NCBI GenBank assembly: GCA_029066805.1
Contig: JAIEFT010000021.1
Location: forward strand, 1 to 45,793
Reading direction: 5' to 3'
Source of the DNA: Clostridiales bacterium
Lineage (GTDB): Bacteria; Bacillota; Clostridia; Christensenellales; Pumilibacteraceae
Length of the DNA stretch: 45,793 nt
The notes under the pieces: model-generated
What the model saw: only the letters and a program-made list of their open reading frames with translations
The model's database searches: none
What the model was told of the DNA's origin: nothing
Made by a program: the position numbers and the translations under genes
In this document: in pieces, positions 17,569-25,809 of the stretch
How the letters are laid out: each line of letters starts with the position of its first letter
Position numbering within the stretch: the stretch's first letter is position 1

Positions 17569-18762
17569 TTACGCCGACAAAATTTCGCTCAAAAATTCTT
17601 CAAAGGTCTCGAAAGTGCCAACGTCAGACGCGTCTTCGGAAAAGAAATAAACCTTTTTGTCGTCGGGATTTCCTGAAAAGGCGTAATAAGTGCCGTCGTT
17701 GTCTATACCGATAAAATAGTAATCGGCATACCTATCTTTATAATCCTTAATGATGTCTTTTGCGCTCTCTGTTTGATCGCCGTCAGAATAGATCGGAGCT
17801 TGCTCATTCAATAATCCTATATCTATCCAATCCAAATCGGCACGACCGACCTCGCTCAAAAATTGGATATAGCTTTCGGGCAAGAACGGATTGGCTTGCT
17901 TTATCGACTCAACCTCTTCGTCGCTTACCGCTATTGTGTTATATTGCTTGCGTTTGATCCTGCCGATCAAATAATCAATGTCGTGCGCTTGTCCGCCCGC
18001 GTCCTTTTTCAGTTCTACCACGCCCTCGACCGTGTCGCACAGTCCGTAAGGCACTTTCAACAAAAAGTGTACCGTTAGTATATCGTTCTCGTATTTCAGA
18101 ATTTTTACAAACCCATAATCGACGTCATCCCCTTCCGCCGTCCAAACATTTGCGACGTAACCGCTATCCGAGGTTAGCGTTATCGTCTTATCAACCGAAT
18201 TCTCCGGCGTATCTTTCAAGATTACGCCGTTATCGTTTGCGTATTTTTCCAAAGCCTCGCCGTCGTGGTAGCCGACCGAAACAAGAACTCCGGTGCCTTC
18301 GATATCGCAAACGTCTTCGTAATCTTTGGGCATTATTTTAAGCTTTGTGGCGGTAATTTCAAATGCAAGGTGATTGCCGGGGATATTCTTGAAATCCTTT
18401 TCGCACACGTATCTACCTTTGGCGCTGAATACAATGCCTTCGTTGACAAGCATAAGCGTATTGGTTTGGGGATAATCGGTTTTGTGCCTAAACTCCTGTC
18501 GCGCCTCGTCGATTATATTTTCTTTTTCCCAGCGCGCTATATTTTCTTTCTGCCGCTTCTTTTTATTTGTGAAATGCGCAACAGCAATTATATATAGGCG
18601 GAACAGAAAGACAAACGCACCGATGAAGAATAAAAACGCGCCCAATGTGCCCAGCGTATTGTATTCGTAAAAACCCATCATTAAAACGCCCGCAATAGAT
18701 ACTATAGGCATACCTATAAGAGTCAACAGATTCAAATAAAAATCCTTTTTCTTTTTATCCAT
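17569..18762 (-). CDS. Membrane-anchored SMI1/KNR4 (SUKH) domain protein
   Basis: A 397-residue protein. Two N-terminal transmembrane helices (about residues 8-30 and 34-60) are followed by a long beta-rich cytosolic region and a C-terminal SUKH domain (about 275-395). That domain shows VESIKQANPFLPESYIQFL and, near its end, YYFIGIDNDGTYYAFSG with TFEEFLSEIL, the usual SMI1/KNR4 landmarks. SUKH proteins are common immunity proteins of polymorphic toxin systems, but this one stands alone. AAGGAG precedes the ATG at 18762. The membrane tether combined with SUKH is uncommon. Confidence 0.85.
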   Translation of the reverse strand: MDKKKKDFYLNLLTLIGMPIVSIAGVLMMGFYEYNTLGTLGAFLFFIGAFVFLFRLYIIAVAHFTNKKKRQKENIARWEKENIIDEARQEFRHKTDYPQTNTLMLVNEGIVFSAKGRYVCEKDFKNIPGNHLAFEITATKLKIMPKDYEDVCDIEGTGVLVSVGYHDGEALEKYANDNGVILKDTPENSVDKTITLTSDSGYVANVWTAEGDDVDYGFVKILKYENDILTVHFLLKVPYGLCDTVEGVVELKKDAGGQAHDIDYLIGRIKRKQYNTIAVSDEEVESIKQANPFLPESYIQFLSEVGRADLDWIDIGLLNEQAPIYSDGDQTESAKDIIKDYKDRYADYYFIGIDNDGTYYAFSGNPDDKKVYFFSEDASDVGTFETFEEFLSEILSA

Positions 18763-18892
18763 AGCCGACTCCTTTTTGCAATTTTAAGTGACGTAAAAGT
18801 ATTATAACACATGCAAAGTGATTTAAAGGCACGCTATCGCGTGCCGTATGCTTGGTGGCGCGACCGTAATCTAAAATAAATATTATGTTTGA

Positions 18893-19687
18893 TTATATAA
18901 AATCAATAAGCCTTCCGTATGCGCTGCCGATCAATCCGCCGCTAATAAGATATTTCTTCATATTTTTTTGCAGCTCTGTTTTTTCGGGCAGTCGGTCATA
19001 TTCAATGTCGGTTTTCCCATACACCCATTGCAAAAATTCATTTTCGGTTTTGTTCCAACTTGCTATATCGAAACAGTTTTTGAACCTGATAATTTTTGAT
19101 TGCGGCGGAAGCAGTTCATCCAACGCCGGCGACAATAGCCACGAGTTGCAAACGATAGGATAACTTTTTTCCGGGAAGTATTTAGCCGTAAAAGAATTAA
19201 ATTCATTCAAAGACTTTTTACAATTTTCTATACTGATATCAGAGCCCGACGGGATATGCAGGTGAATAACCTTTTCGTCGTCGCGATATTCGTACTCGAG
19301 CTCGCCTATTTTGAATAAAACGCAGGACAATTGACGATACGTCCACCATCCGCGGTCAAAACCATAAGTGCCGTAGCTCGCGTGGTGTTCTTTGGCAAAT
19401 CGCGTAAAACAATACATCGTATCAAAAAATATCTTATCACTTATGCCGTAATGACGGTATTTTTCATAGGTTATCGTTGCGGCATTAAGCATACATGCAA
19501 ACATCTTAAGCCCATTATCATCATTACCGAGAAGCTCTTTAAGTCGCTGATATCCGGTAAGCGCCATACCGATATCCGTCAACGATTGCAACACTTCCGC
19601 CGGCACAAGCTTTTCCGAAATGAACCGCAACATCTCTTGCGGCACATTTATTTTTTCGCATATCTCAATTACGTTCATTTTACGCAA
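18893..19687 (-). CDS. Acyltransferase domain protein (GNAT_C type)
   Basis: A 264-residue protein resembling the two-part NAT_N/GNAT_C family seen in Clostridia: a helical N-terminal half, then HHASYGTYGFDRGWWTYRQ and a beta-rich acyltransferase-like half with VIHLHIPSGSDIS. No substrate is known. The preferred start is TTG at 19687, because AGGAG sits 5 nt before it; the ATG three codons later is 14 nt from that site. It stands alone between the MerR terminator and the SUKH gene. Confidence 0.72.
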   Translation of the reverse strand: MRKMNVIEICEKINVPQEMLRFISEKLVPAEVLQSLTDIGMALTGYQRLKELLGNDDNGLKMFACMLNAATITYEKYRHYGISDKIFFDTMYCFTRFAKEHHASYGTYGFDRGWWTYRQLSCVLFKIGELEYEYRDDEKVIHLHIPSGSDISIENCKKSLNEFNSFTAKYFPEKSYPIVCNSWLLSPALDELLPPQSKIIRFKNCFDIASWNKTENEFLQWVYGKTDIEYDRLPEKTELQKNMKKYLISGGLIGSAYGRLIDFI

Positions 19688-19805
19688 TTACACTCCTATC
19701 GATTCATGCTTATATATTACCATTATAATATCAAAAAATCAAGTGCAAACATCACAAAAACTTTGCCGGAGCTCAAGGCAAAAAATTAGCGCTTGTTTTA
19801 TAGAA

Positions 19806-19831
19806 AAAGAACGCCCGTTTAGGCGTTCTTT
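19806..19831 (-). terminator. Intrinsic terminator of the MerR-type gene
   Basis: A 10-bp perfect stem (AAAGAACGCC/GGCGTTCTTT) with a 6-nt loop, followed on the minus strand by a T-run. It lies just past the MerR stop codon. Confidence 0.85.
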
Positions 19832-19866
19832 ATATTTGTGCTTATAATTCCGTTATTGATTAACAC

Positions 19867-20685
19867 TTATTTCTTCTTTACGGGGAAACAAATTTCAGTT
19901 ACATAATCTTCGGGATTTTTTGTTTCATAAGGGCTTTTGTGATATATCCAAAAAACTGCCCCGCAGAATTCATATCCGTTTTCGTTTGCCCATTTAGCAA
20001 TAGCCTCGTTTACGGCGGTAATCTGTTCGTAACCGCCTTTGAACGTGCAAGCGGCGACCTCAACGGCGGGAATTTTTTTGAATTTTATCTCGCCCGCATC
20101 GTTATAATTGCCATCGACGGCAAAACGCACCTCGACGTCGGCGTTACTTTCAACGAATCCTTTGTCGTGATATACAGACATAGCATAACAAGGCGTTGTC
20201 GCTTTACATTTTTGTTTGCCGACTTCCGGCATAAGCAACGACCAAAGCTCGCCCTCTGCCATATAATTCGCAATAACTTTCCTTACGCTCGCAACATACA
20301 ATTCGGGTATTGTTTTGAGATTTACAACATAATTCATAAAACTACCTTCCTGTTTTAAAATTTTAATTGCGCTGTCAATATACCTTATCCTCTCACGAAG
20401 TTCTGCTTCTTCCGATACAAGTTCAGCTTGCCGAATTTTTAACAATTTCTCTATTTCGGTATAATCATTAAAATTCGTAAGCACTTCTTTTATAGCCGAT
20501 AGCCCGAAACCGAGATTTTTCAGCAGTTGAATTTTGTTTGCAGTCAGAAGCTGCGCCTCGTCATAATACCTATATCCCGTCCATTCGTCAACGGTTTGGG
20601 GAGTAAGTAAGTCTATCTCGTCATAATGGCGTAACATACGTATTGTTATGCGGGATAGTTTGGAAAAATCGCCTATTTTCAGCAT
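19867..20685 (-). CDS. MerR family regulator with GyrI-like effector domain
   Basis: A 272-residue regulator of the BmrR/TipA type. The MerR HTH is at residues 2-70 (IGDFSKLSRITIRMLRHYDEIDLL, TGYRYYDEAQL), a coiled-coil linker at 75-115, and a GyrI-like multidrug-binding domain at 125-270 ending in DYVTEICFPV. The ATG at 20685 is preceded by GAGGT. The promoter carries the 19-bp spacer characteristic of MerR-activated promoters, so the gene is probably autoregulated. No transporter gene is adjacent, so the drug-response target lies elsewhere. Confidence 0.92.
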   Translation of the reverse strand: MLKIGDFSKLSRITIRMLRHYDEIDLLTPQTVDEWTGYRYYDEAQLLTANKIQLLKNLGFGLSAIKEVLTNFNDYTEIEKLLKIRQAELVSEEAELRERIRYIDSAIKILKQEGSFMNYVVNLKTIPELYVASVRKVIANYMAEGELWSLLMPEVGKQKCKATTPCYAMSVYHDKGFVESNADVEVRFAVDGNYNDAGEIKFKKIPAVEVAACTFKGGYEQITAVNEAIAKWANENGYEFCGAVFWIYHKSPYETKNPEDYVTEICFPVKKK

Positions 20686-20694
20686 TGTGCTACC

Positions 20695-20708
20695 TCATAC
20701 AAGTATGA
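20695..20708. promoter_or_regulatory. Short palindrome in the merR-like leader
   Basis: Arms TCATAC and GTATGA flank an AA centre just upstream of the MerR start codon. It may be a secondary regulatory site; the evidence is only its symmetry. Confidence 0.35.
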
Positions 20709-20726
20709 ATATTTGAGCTCGCGATT

Positions 20727-20757
20727 ATTATAAAGCCTACCATAATGTGAGTGTCAA
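20727..20757 (-). promoter_or_regulatory. MerR-type promoter with 19-bp spacer
   Basis: TTGACA (20752-20757) and TATAAT (20727-20732) on the minus strand are separated by 19 bp instead of 17. This overlong spacer is the hallmark of promoters that MerR proteins untwist to activate. Confidence 0.75.
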
Positions 20758-20813
20758 GAGGTTTTTCAAAAATTTTCTTACTTTTTTGCTGCTTTTGATT
20801 ATGGCGCTTAAAG

Positions 20814-20993
20814 CTAAAGATTTATTCTGTTGTTAGACTTTGTCTGATAATATTTTTGAATAGTTATTTTGCAGTCCCTGATTTCAATAATCATTTTTGC
20901 CTTGCATTTCGGGCAATAGATTTCTAAGTTTGAGCCGTCGCCAGCTTTTAACAATTTGTACCCGCAGTCGGGGCAAACGGTGTAGTAGGTCAT
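20814..20993 (-). CDS. Small Cys-rich KTR-type zinc-ribbon protein
   Basis: A 59-residue gene. Two CxxC knuckles are clear: VCPDCGYK at the start and YCPKCKAK in the middle, separated by a KAGDGSN turn, followed by a basic asparagine-rich tail. This matches the layout of the cysteine-rich KTR family, whose members are small zinc ribbons often found on Firmicute mobile elements. Its ATG overlaps the stop of the membrane gene upstream (ATGA at 20990-20993), so it is translationally coupled and shares the TetR-controlled promoter. Its role is unknown; it may bind nucleic acid or protein. Confidence 0.8.
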   Translation of the reverse strand: MTYYTVCPDCGYKLLKAGDGSNLEIYCPKCKAKMIIEIRDCKITIQKYYQTKSNNRINL

Positions 20994-21706
20994 AACGCTT
21001 GTCCTTCTTTTTTATTATCAGATAATTCATTATGACTATAACGGATAGAATAAATTAGAAACATCATAAACGTAATAAATAACGCTATGCTTTGTTGCCC
21101 CCAAGCAAAAACACCATTTACGACTTTATTTGCAGGCAAAAATTTTGACAAAATAATTAACAACAACATTATTAATAAGGGGTTAAAAATTGACAACCAT
21201 TTTTTATTGTCAAATTTGCCCGTAATGCTTGCAATAAACATATACACAGATAAACCGACAAAAGCCACCGCAGCCAATGCTGAAACCCCGATAAAAGTAA
21301 AAAATAGTTGTTCCGCAATTTGCTTTGCTTCTAATACTTGTAAACTAGAAAGTTTGTTGTAAATATAAGCAGTCATAGCAAAAACGCAATGATATAAAGT
21401 GCCGACTGAAACAAAAACAAAAGCACAGATAATAAACAATTTTGAATATTTACATTTTTTTGCTAACATTAAGCGATATATGCCGTAAAAACCGCAAATC
21501 ATTAATAGCAAGGCAATTACCCCAAATAATCCACCAAAGATAAATCTAAACGGACTTGAATTTGCCCATTCGTCTGAAAACGGCGGAAATATAACGGAGT
21601 TTCCAAAGCCGCTTGTCGGCGTATAACAGCCTAAAAGCATATCACCAACAAAACATAAAACAGAACCTATAATACCCACAATCAATAGTTTTTTGTTTGT
21701 GCTCAT
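20990..21706 (-). CDS. Multi-helix membrane protein (DUF6796-like)
   Basis: A 238-residue protein with six likely transmembrane helices and short charged loops, similar to the DUF6796-type proteins of Clostridia. The start is ATG 21706 (MSTNKK), preceded by GGAGA at 6 nt; the frame opens ten codons earlier inside the operator region. It is transcribed divergently from the TetR gene, with a TetR-type operator between its -10 and RBS, so it is the probable regulated target. TetR-controlled membrane proteins are often efflux or stress proteins, but no transport motif is visible. Confidence 0.78.
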   Translation of the reverse strand: MSTNKKLLIVGIIGSVLCFVGDMLLGCYTPTSGFGNSVIFPPFSDEWANSSPFRFIFGGLFGVIALLLMICGFYGIYRLMLAKKCKYSKLFIICAFVFVSVGTLYHCVFAMTAYIYNKLSSLQVLEAKQIAEQLFFTFIGVSALAAVAFVGLSVYMFIASITGKFDNKKWLSIFNPLLIMLLLIILSKFLPANKVVNGVFAWGQQSIALFITFMMFLIYSIRYSHNELSDNKKEGQAL

Positions 21707-21721
21707 AAATATTCTCCAACC

Positions 21722-21735
21722 TGAAATATATTTCA
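21722..21735. promoter_or_regulatory. TetR operator site 1
   Basis: Perfect palindrome TGAAATATATTTCA, located at the predicted transcription start of the membrane-protein operon. It shares the TGAAA...ATTTCA pattern with site 2. Confidence 0.65.
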
Positions 21736-21741
21736 AGTTAG

Positions 21742-21770
21742 ATTATACATTATCGCAACAATAAAGTCAA
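21742..21770 (-). promoter_or_regulatory. Promoter of the membrane protein/zinc-ribbon operon
   Basis: TTGACT (21765-21770), a 17-bp spacer and TATAAT (21742-21747) on the minus strand, flanked by the two TetR-type palindromes. Confidence 0.7.
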
Positions 21771-21772
21771 GT

Positions 21773-21794
21773 AATCTGAAACTTATTTCAGATT
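21773..21794. promoter_or_regulatory. TetR operator site 2
   Basis: Perfect 9-bp arms AATCTGAAA and TTTCAGATT around a 4-nt centre. Its core TGAAACTTATTTCA (21777-21790) matches site 1 in all but the three centre bases. It abuts the -35 of both divergent promoters. Confidence 0.7.
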
Positions 21795-21796
21795 AG

Positions 21797-21825
21797 TAGA
21801 CAAATCGAAAATGTTTTGGTACAAT
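21797..21825 (+). promoter_or_regulatory. Promoter of the TetR-type gene
   Basis: TAGACA (21797-21802), a 17-bp spacer and TACAAT (21820-21825). The ATG at 21835 is only 9 nt past the -10, so the transcript would have almost no leader. Confidence 0.5.
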
Positions 21826-21834
21826 ATGTTTACT

Positions 21835-22434
21835 ATGGTAGAAATCAGACAACCGATTAAAAGAACTTCCATTGAAAAAAAGCAAAAGATTATCACAGCG
21901 GGCTTAAAAGTTTTTAGCGAAAAAGGCTATTACAACACTACAACCGCCGAGATAGCCCAAATTGCAGGCGTATCAACGGGAATAGTGTATAATTATTTCA
22001 AAGATAAAAAAGACATTTTATTGCATTCGTTAAAACAGTTTTTTGAAACTGCTTTTGCCCCTATACTTGATACACTCAAACAATATAAACTACCGTTTAA
22101 TTTTGACAATATCTTGCGTGAATTTATTCCTTTATGTCTTAAAGCGCACATTGATAATAAAAAGGCGCATCAAGAATTTGTAAGTATGTGTATGTTAGAC
22201 CAAGACGCGGGTTTACTCTTGCGACAAATGGAAAGAAACGCTATACAATGTATTTGTGAGTATCTTTTGTCAAATGGCATAGACTTGCCATATTTAACAG
22301 AAAAAACACAAATAGCCTATCACATTATAGAAGAATATTGCCACGACGTTATGTTTGCAAAGTATTCTCAAACTAATTTTGAAATAATGTTTGAGGAAGT
22401 GATAAAAATAGTAAAAAATATTTATGTGCAATAA
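21835..22434 (+). CDS. TetR/AcrR family transcriptional regulator
   Basis: A 199-residue regulator. The TetR DNA-binding domain covers residues about 12-60 (KKQKIITAGLKVFSEKGYYNTTTAEIA, then GVSTGIVYNYFKDKKDIL), and an all-helical ligand-binding domain follows. I start it at ATG 21835 (MVEIRQ); an ATG at 21826 is also possible, while the frame opens at 21811 upstream of the promoter -10. It is divergent from the membrane-protein operon, with two matching palindromes in the shared region, so it probably represses both that operon and itself. Confidence 0.92.
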   Translation: MVEIRQPIKRTSIEKKQKIITAGLKVFSEKGYYNTTTAEIAQIAGVSTGIVYNYFKDKKDILLHSLKQFFETAFAPILDTLKQYKLPFNFDNILREFIPLCLKAHIDNKKAHQEFVSMCMLDQDAGLLLRQMERNAIQCICEYLLSNGIDLPYLTEKTQIAYHIIEEYCHDVMFAKYSQTNFEIMFEEVIKIVKNIYVQ

Positions 22435-22448
22435 ATAACTGTTTTCTC

Positions 22449-22621
22449 GTTCGCTTGTGCTTACCGTCTGGGGACGGAATACGCCGCCTTGAAAAATTGT
22501 CAAGGGCGGCTATTTATTTCCCGTAGGGCATAAAGCCGCCGTCGCCTACGGCGCAAACCCTTGACAATTTTCCTGCGACGGCATTTTTTGCTGGTTAAGA
22601 CGGGTAAGCACCAAAGCGAAC
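22449..22621 (+). ncRNA. Structured leader element of recombinase 1 (copy L)
   Basis: A 173-bp element with nested pairing. The outer stem is GTTCGCTT-GTGCTTACC (22449-22465) with GGTAAGCAC (22603-22611) and AAGCGAAC (22614-22621). Hairpin 1 is CCGTC/GACGG (22464-22477). Stem A is AAAATTGTCAAGGG (22493-22506) with CCCTTGACAATTTT (22558-22571). Inside it lie CGGCT/AGCCG (22507-22511 with 22534-22538), a CCCGTAGGG hairpin (22520-22528) and CGCC/GGCG (22543-22553). A near copy precedes recombinase 2 in inverted orientation, with compensatory changes in two helices. It may be a leader RNA or a recombination site; I do not know a named family for it. Confidence 0.6.
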
Positions 22622-22672
22622 AACAAAATTTTTTAAGCCGCAGTCCGCACGGACGGCGCAAAGGAGCAGACA

Positions 22673-24241
22673 ATGAAAAACGCAGTTATTTACGCCCGTT
22701 TCAGTTCACACAGCCAAAACGAGCAGTCCATTGAGGGGCAATTAGCCGAGTGCTACGCTTTTGCACAGCGGAGCGAATTGCGCATAGTCCACGAGTACAT
22801 AGACCGCGCATTGACGGGTACGACGGACAAACGCCCCGAATTTTTGCAAATGGTTGAGGACAGCAAGCGCAAAGGCTTTCAGTACGTTATCGTTTACCAG
22901 CTTGACCGCTTTGCCCGTAACCGCTATGATAGCGCAACGTACAAAGCAAAGCTGAAAAAGAACGGCGTGCGCGTGCTGTCGGCAAAAGAGAATATCACGG
23001 ACGACGCCAGCGGTATTTTGGTTGAGGGCGTTTTGGAAAGTATGGCGGAATATTACAGCGCGGAATTGTCGCAAAAGATAAAGCGCGGTATAGCTATATC
23101 CGCCTCGAAATGCAAATTTTTCGGCGGCAAAGTCCCGCTCGGCTACAAGGTGGACGAACAAAAGAATTACATAATTGACGAGGACACCGCGCCCATCGTC
23201 AGAAAGGCGTTTGAAATGTTTGTCGCGGGCTACAACTATGCGGACATAGCGCGGTATATGAACGAGCGCGGAATAGCCACCTCGACGGGCGGCAAGTGGA
23301 ACAAGAACAGTTTTCGCAGACTTTTCAATAATAGGCGGTATTTGGGCAAGTACATTTATCACGACGAGGAAATAGACGGCGGTATGCCTCGCATTATCGA
23401 CGACAAGCTGTTTGACGAGGTGCAAGAGGTTTTGCGGAAATATGCCGCCGCGCCGTCGAGGGGCAAAGCAAAAGTCGAATATCTTTTGTCTGAAAAGCTG
23501 ATTTGCGGCAAATGCGCAAGCAAAATGACGGGTATAAGCTCGACGAGCAAAAGCGGCAAAATACACCATTATTACAAGTGAGTAGGCACGACAAAAGGCG
23601 TATGCGACAAACGGACAGTCCGCAAGCAGTTTATTGAGGACGAAATTGTAACCGCCTTGACGGGCGACGGCTCGGAGCAAAACCCGCACGGCGTTTTGAC
23701 CGACGAATTTATATATATGCTTGCCGCCGAAACCTATTTAATGATACAAGCGGAACGGAACGACAGCGAGATAAAACGGCTTGAAAGTGCCGTTGCGGAT
23801 AATCAAAAGGCAATAAACAACTTAATGCAGGCGTTAATGCTGGGCAAAATCGCCGACACGATTTTGGCGCAAATCGAAAAGCTGGAAAGCGAAAACAAGG
23901 AGTTGAACGACACCATAGCCAGCGAAAAGGCTTTACAAATCAATTACAGCTATGCGGACATTCGCAAGTGGTTGCTACATTTCCGCACGCTGGACTACTC
24001 AAAGACCAAAAACCGCAAAGACCTTATCGACACGTTTATTTATAGGGTACTTTTGTACGACGATAAAATGAAAGTCATATTCCACTTGAAAGGCGGTCAG
24101 AAAAACGAATTGCTTTTGAATTTGATTTTCCCCGATTACCCAGACGGCGGCGAGGACGAAACCAGCACAAAAGAAAAAGAAACCGCAAATGCGATTTCTC
24201 TTTCAGAGGGGTGTGCGTATACCCCCGTAATGGTGGACTAA
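22673..24241 (+). pseudogene. Large serine recombinase with in-frame TGA (recombinase 1)
   Basis: It would encode a 522-residue large serine recombinase. The catalytic domain at residues 1-140 has the YARFSSHSQNEQS motif with the nucleophile serine and QLDRFARNRYD. A Recombinase domain (about 150-260) and zinc ribbon (CGKC...HHYYK) follow, then a coiled coil (about 345-430). Codon 303 (23579-23581) is TGA exactly where the third zinc-ribbon cysteine belongs: recombinase 2 reads YYYACKQ at the aligned position. The frame is open on both sides of the stop. A TGC/TGT-to-TGA change is the simplest explanation; readthrough is conceivable but unsupported. AAAGGAG precedes the ATG. Its 3' end overlaps recombinase 2 tail to tail by 39 bp. 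Confidence 0.85.
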
Positions 24242-25760
24242 TGGTGATTGAGTTTGAACACCTTTCAAGCGTTCCAGCACCTCGTTTGTTTCGTCCAGTC
24301 GTACCCGTTCGATAGACTTATCAACGCCTAAATTCAGATAATTAACAACCTTGATATGTTCGTCGTCATAAAAATACACCATAAACACCAGATTGTCAAT
24401 GATTTTTCGCTGGTAGTCTTTGTCGGCTGGGTTGCCCTTGATAAGCTCTGCGACAAACGACAGTATGTCTTTCGCGGTAACTTTGCGCCCGCGCTCTAAT
24501 TCGATTTGCGACTTTTGCCCTTGTAGGTCATTCAACAGTATTTCGTACTCATTCATTTTCTTTTCAATGTTCGCACGGAGCAAAGCGTTTCGCGCCTCGA
24601 TAAATGCGTTTTTCTTGCTGGGCTTGTGCGATGCGCGTTTCAATGCTTTTCATTCCGTCGTCGCCCGTGCGTTTCTCATAGTAGGCGATAGTGTCGGCGG
24701 CGGCTCTCTCGGCGTTCTGCTTGTTACTTAAAAACTCTTGCACTTGCTTTACAACACGCATTTCCAGTTCGTCTTTGTTTTCACGCGCCTTGTCACATTT
24801 GCCTTTTTTCTTTTGCTTGCAAGCGTAATAGTAATGCTTTTTGCCGTTTTTGCCCGTGCCACCGTCGGCAACCATAGGCGTTTCGCAATGCCCGCAAAAC
24901 GCTTTGCCCGTAAGCAAATACGGCTCGACTGCTGAATTTGCGCCCGCCAAAATCTTGTTTTGGGCTAACCGCTTTTGCACGTCGGCAAACATTAACTTGT
25001 CAATGATTTGGGGGTAAACTGTGGTGCATAGCCTTTCGCCAAAGTAAAATTCGCCCGTATATTTCGGGTTGCTCAACCACTTGTCAAAAGTGCGCCCCTT
25101 GAACGGCTTGCCGTTAAAACGCAAACCTTTTGCGTTGAGTGCGGCGGCAATTTCGATTTTGTCCGTACCTTTGGCGTATTCGGTGAAAATGTAGCGGACG
25201 ATTTCGGCTTGCTCCTCGTCGATAGCGACTTTATGTATTATACCTTTTTTGCCCGTGCGGTCGGTGTCAACCAGCTTGTAGCCGTATATAAGCCGTGCGC
25301 CCGTAAACGTGCCGTTTTCCACGCTCGTGGTTAAACCGTCGCGTATGCGGACAGATAGCCGCTGGCTGTATTTCTCGTCGTTCCACTCGACAAACATTTC
25401 GTACAGTTCGCCGCCCTCGTCGTCGCTGACTGGCTCTAACGCTGACAAAACCTTAACGCCGTACTGCTCTTTGAGCTGGTGTTTTAACATCATGCTTTCA
25501 AAACGGTTGCGCTCGAAACGGTCAAACTTGTAAACTATGATATTCTGAAACGTGCGGCTCTGCGCGTCATGTAGCATTTGCTTAAACGACTTGCGCTTGT
25601 GCGTGTCTTTGGACGCGCTCTTTGCTTTCTCGGTGTAAACCTTGATAACATTTAGCCCTCTGCTTTGGGCGTACTCGGTGCAAATGCGTATTTGCCCCTC
25701 GATAGTCATTTCGTTCTGCGAGTGCGAACTGAAACGTGCGTAAATAACTGCGTTGTTCAT
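24203..25760 (-). pseudogene. Large serine recombinase with frameshift (recombinase 2)
   Basis: A second large serine recombinase, in convergent orientation. The N-terminal catalytic domain (YARFSSHSQNEM, YKFDRFERNRFE), Recombinase domain and a complete zinc ribbon (CGHC...YYYACKQ...KCDK) are intact. At about residue 383 the frame breaks in a run of five A on the minus strand (T-run 24609-24613); six A would restore QQEKNAFIEARN and join the C-terminal coiled coil that stays open to 24203. The lesion could be a real deletion, a sequencing or assembly slip at a homopolymer, or regulated slippage. By eye the protein is only distantly similar to recombinase 1, although the DNA leaders are nearly the same. 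It starts at ATG 25760 after AAAGGAG. Confidence 0.85.
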
Positions 25761-25809
25761 TTGTTGCTCCTTTGCGCCGTCCGTTGCGGACTGCGGCTTA
25801 AAAATTTGT

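Noticed and set aside
22643-22654. GTCCG-CA-CGGAC hairpin before the recombinase 1 ribosome binding site as a terminator
   Set aside because: No T-run follows and the loop is too tight in this copy; it may help occlude the RBS, but that is unsupported.
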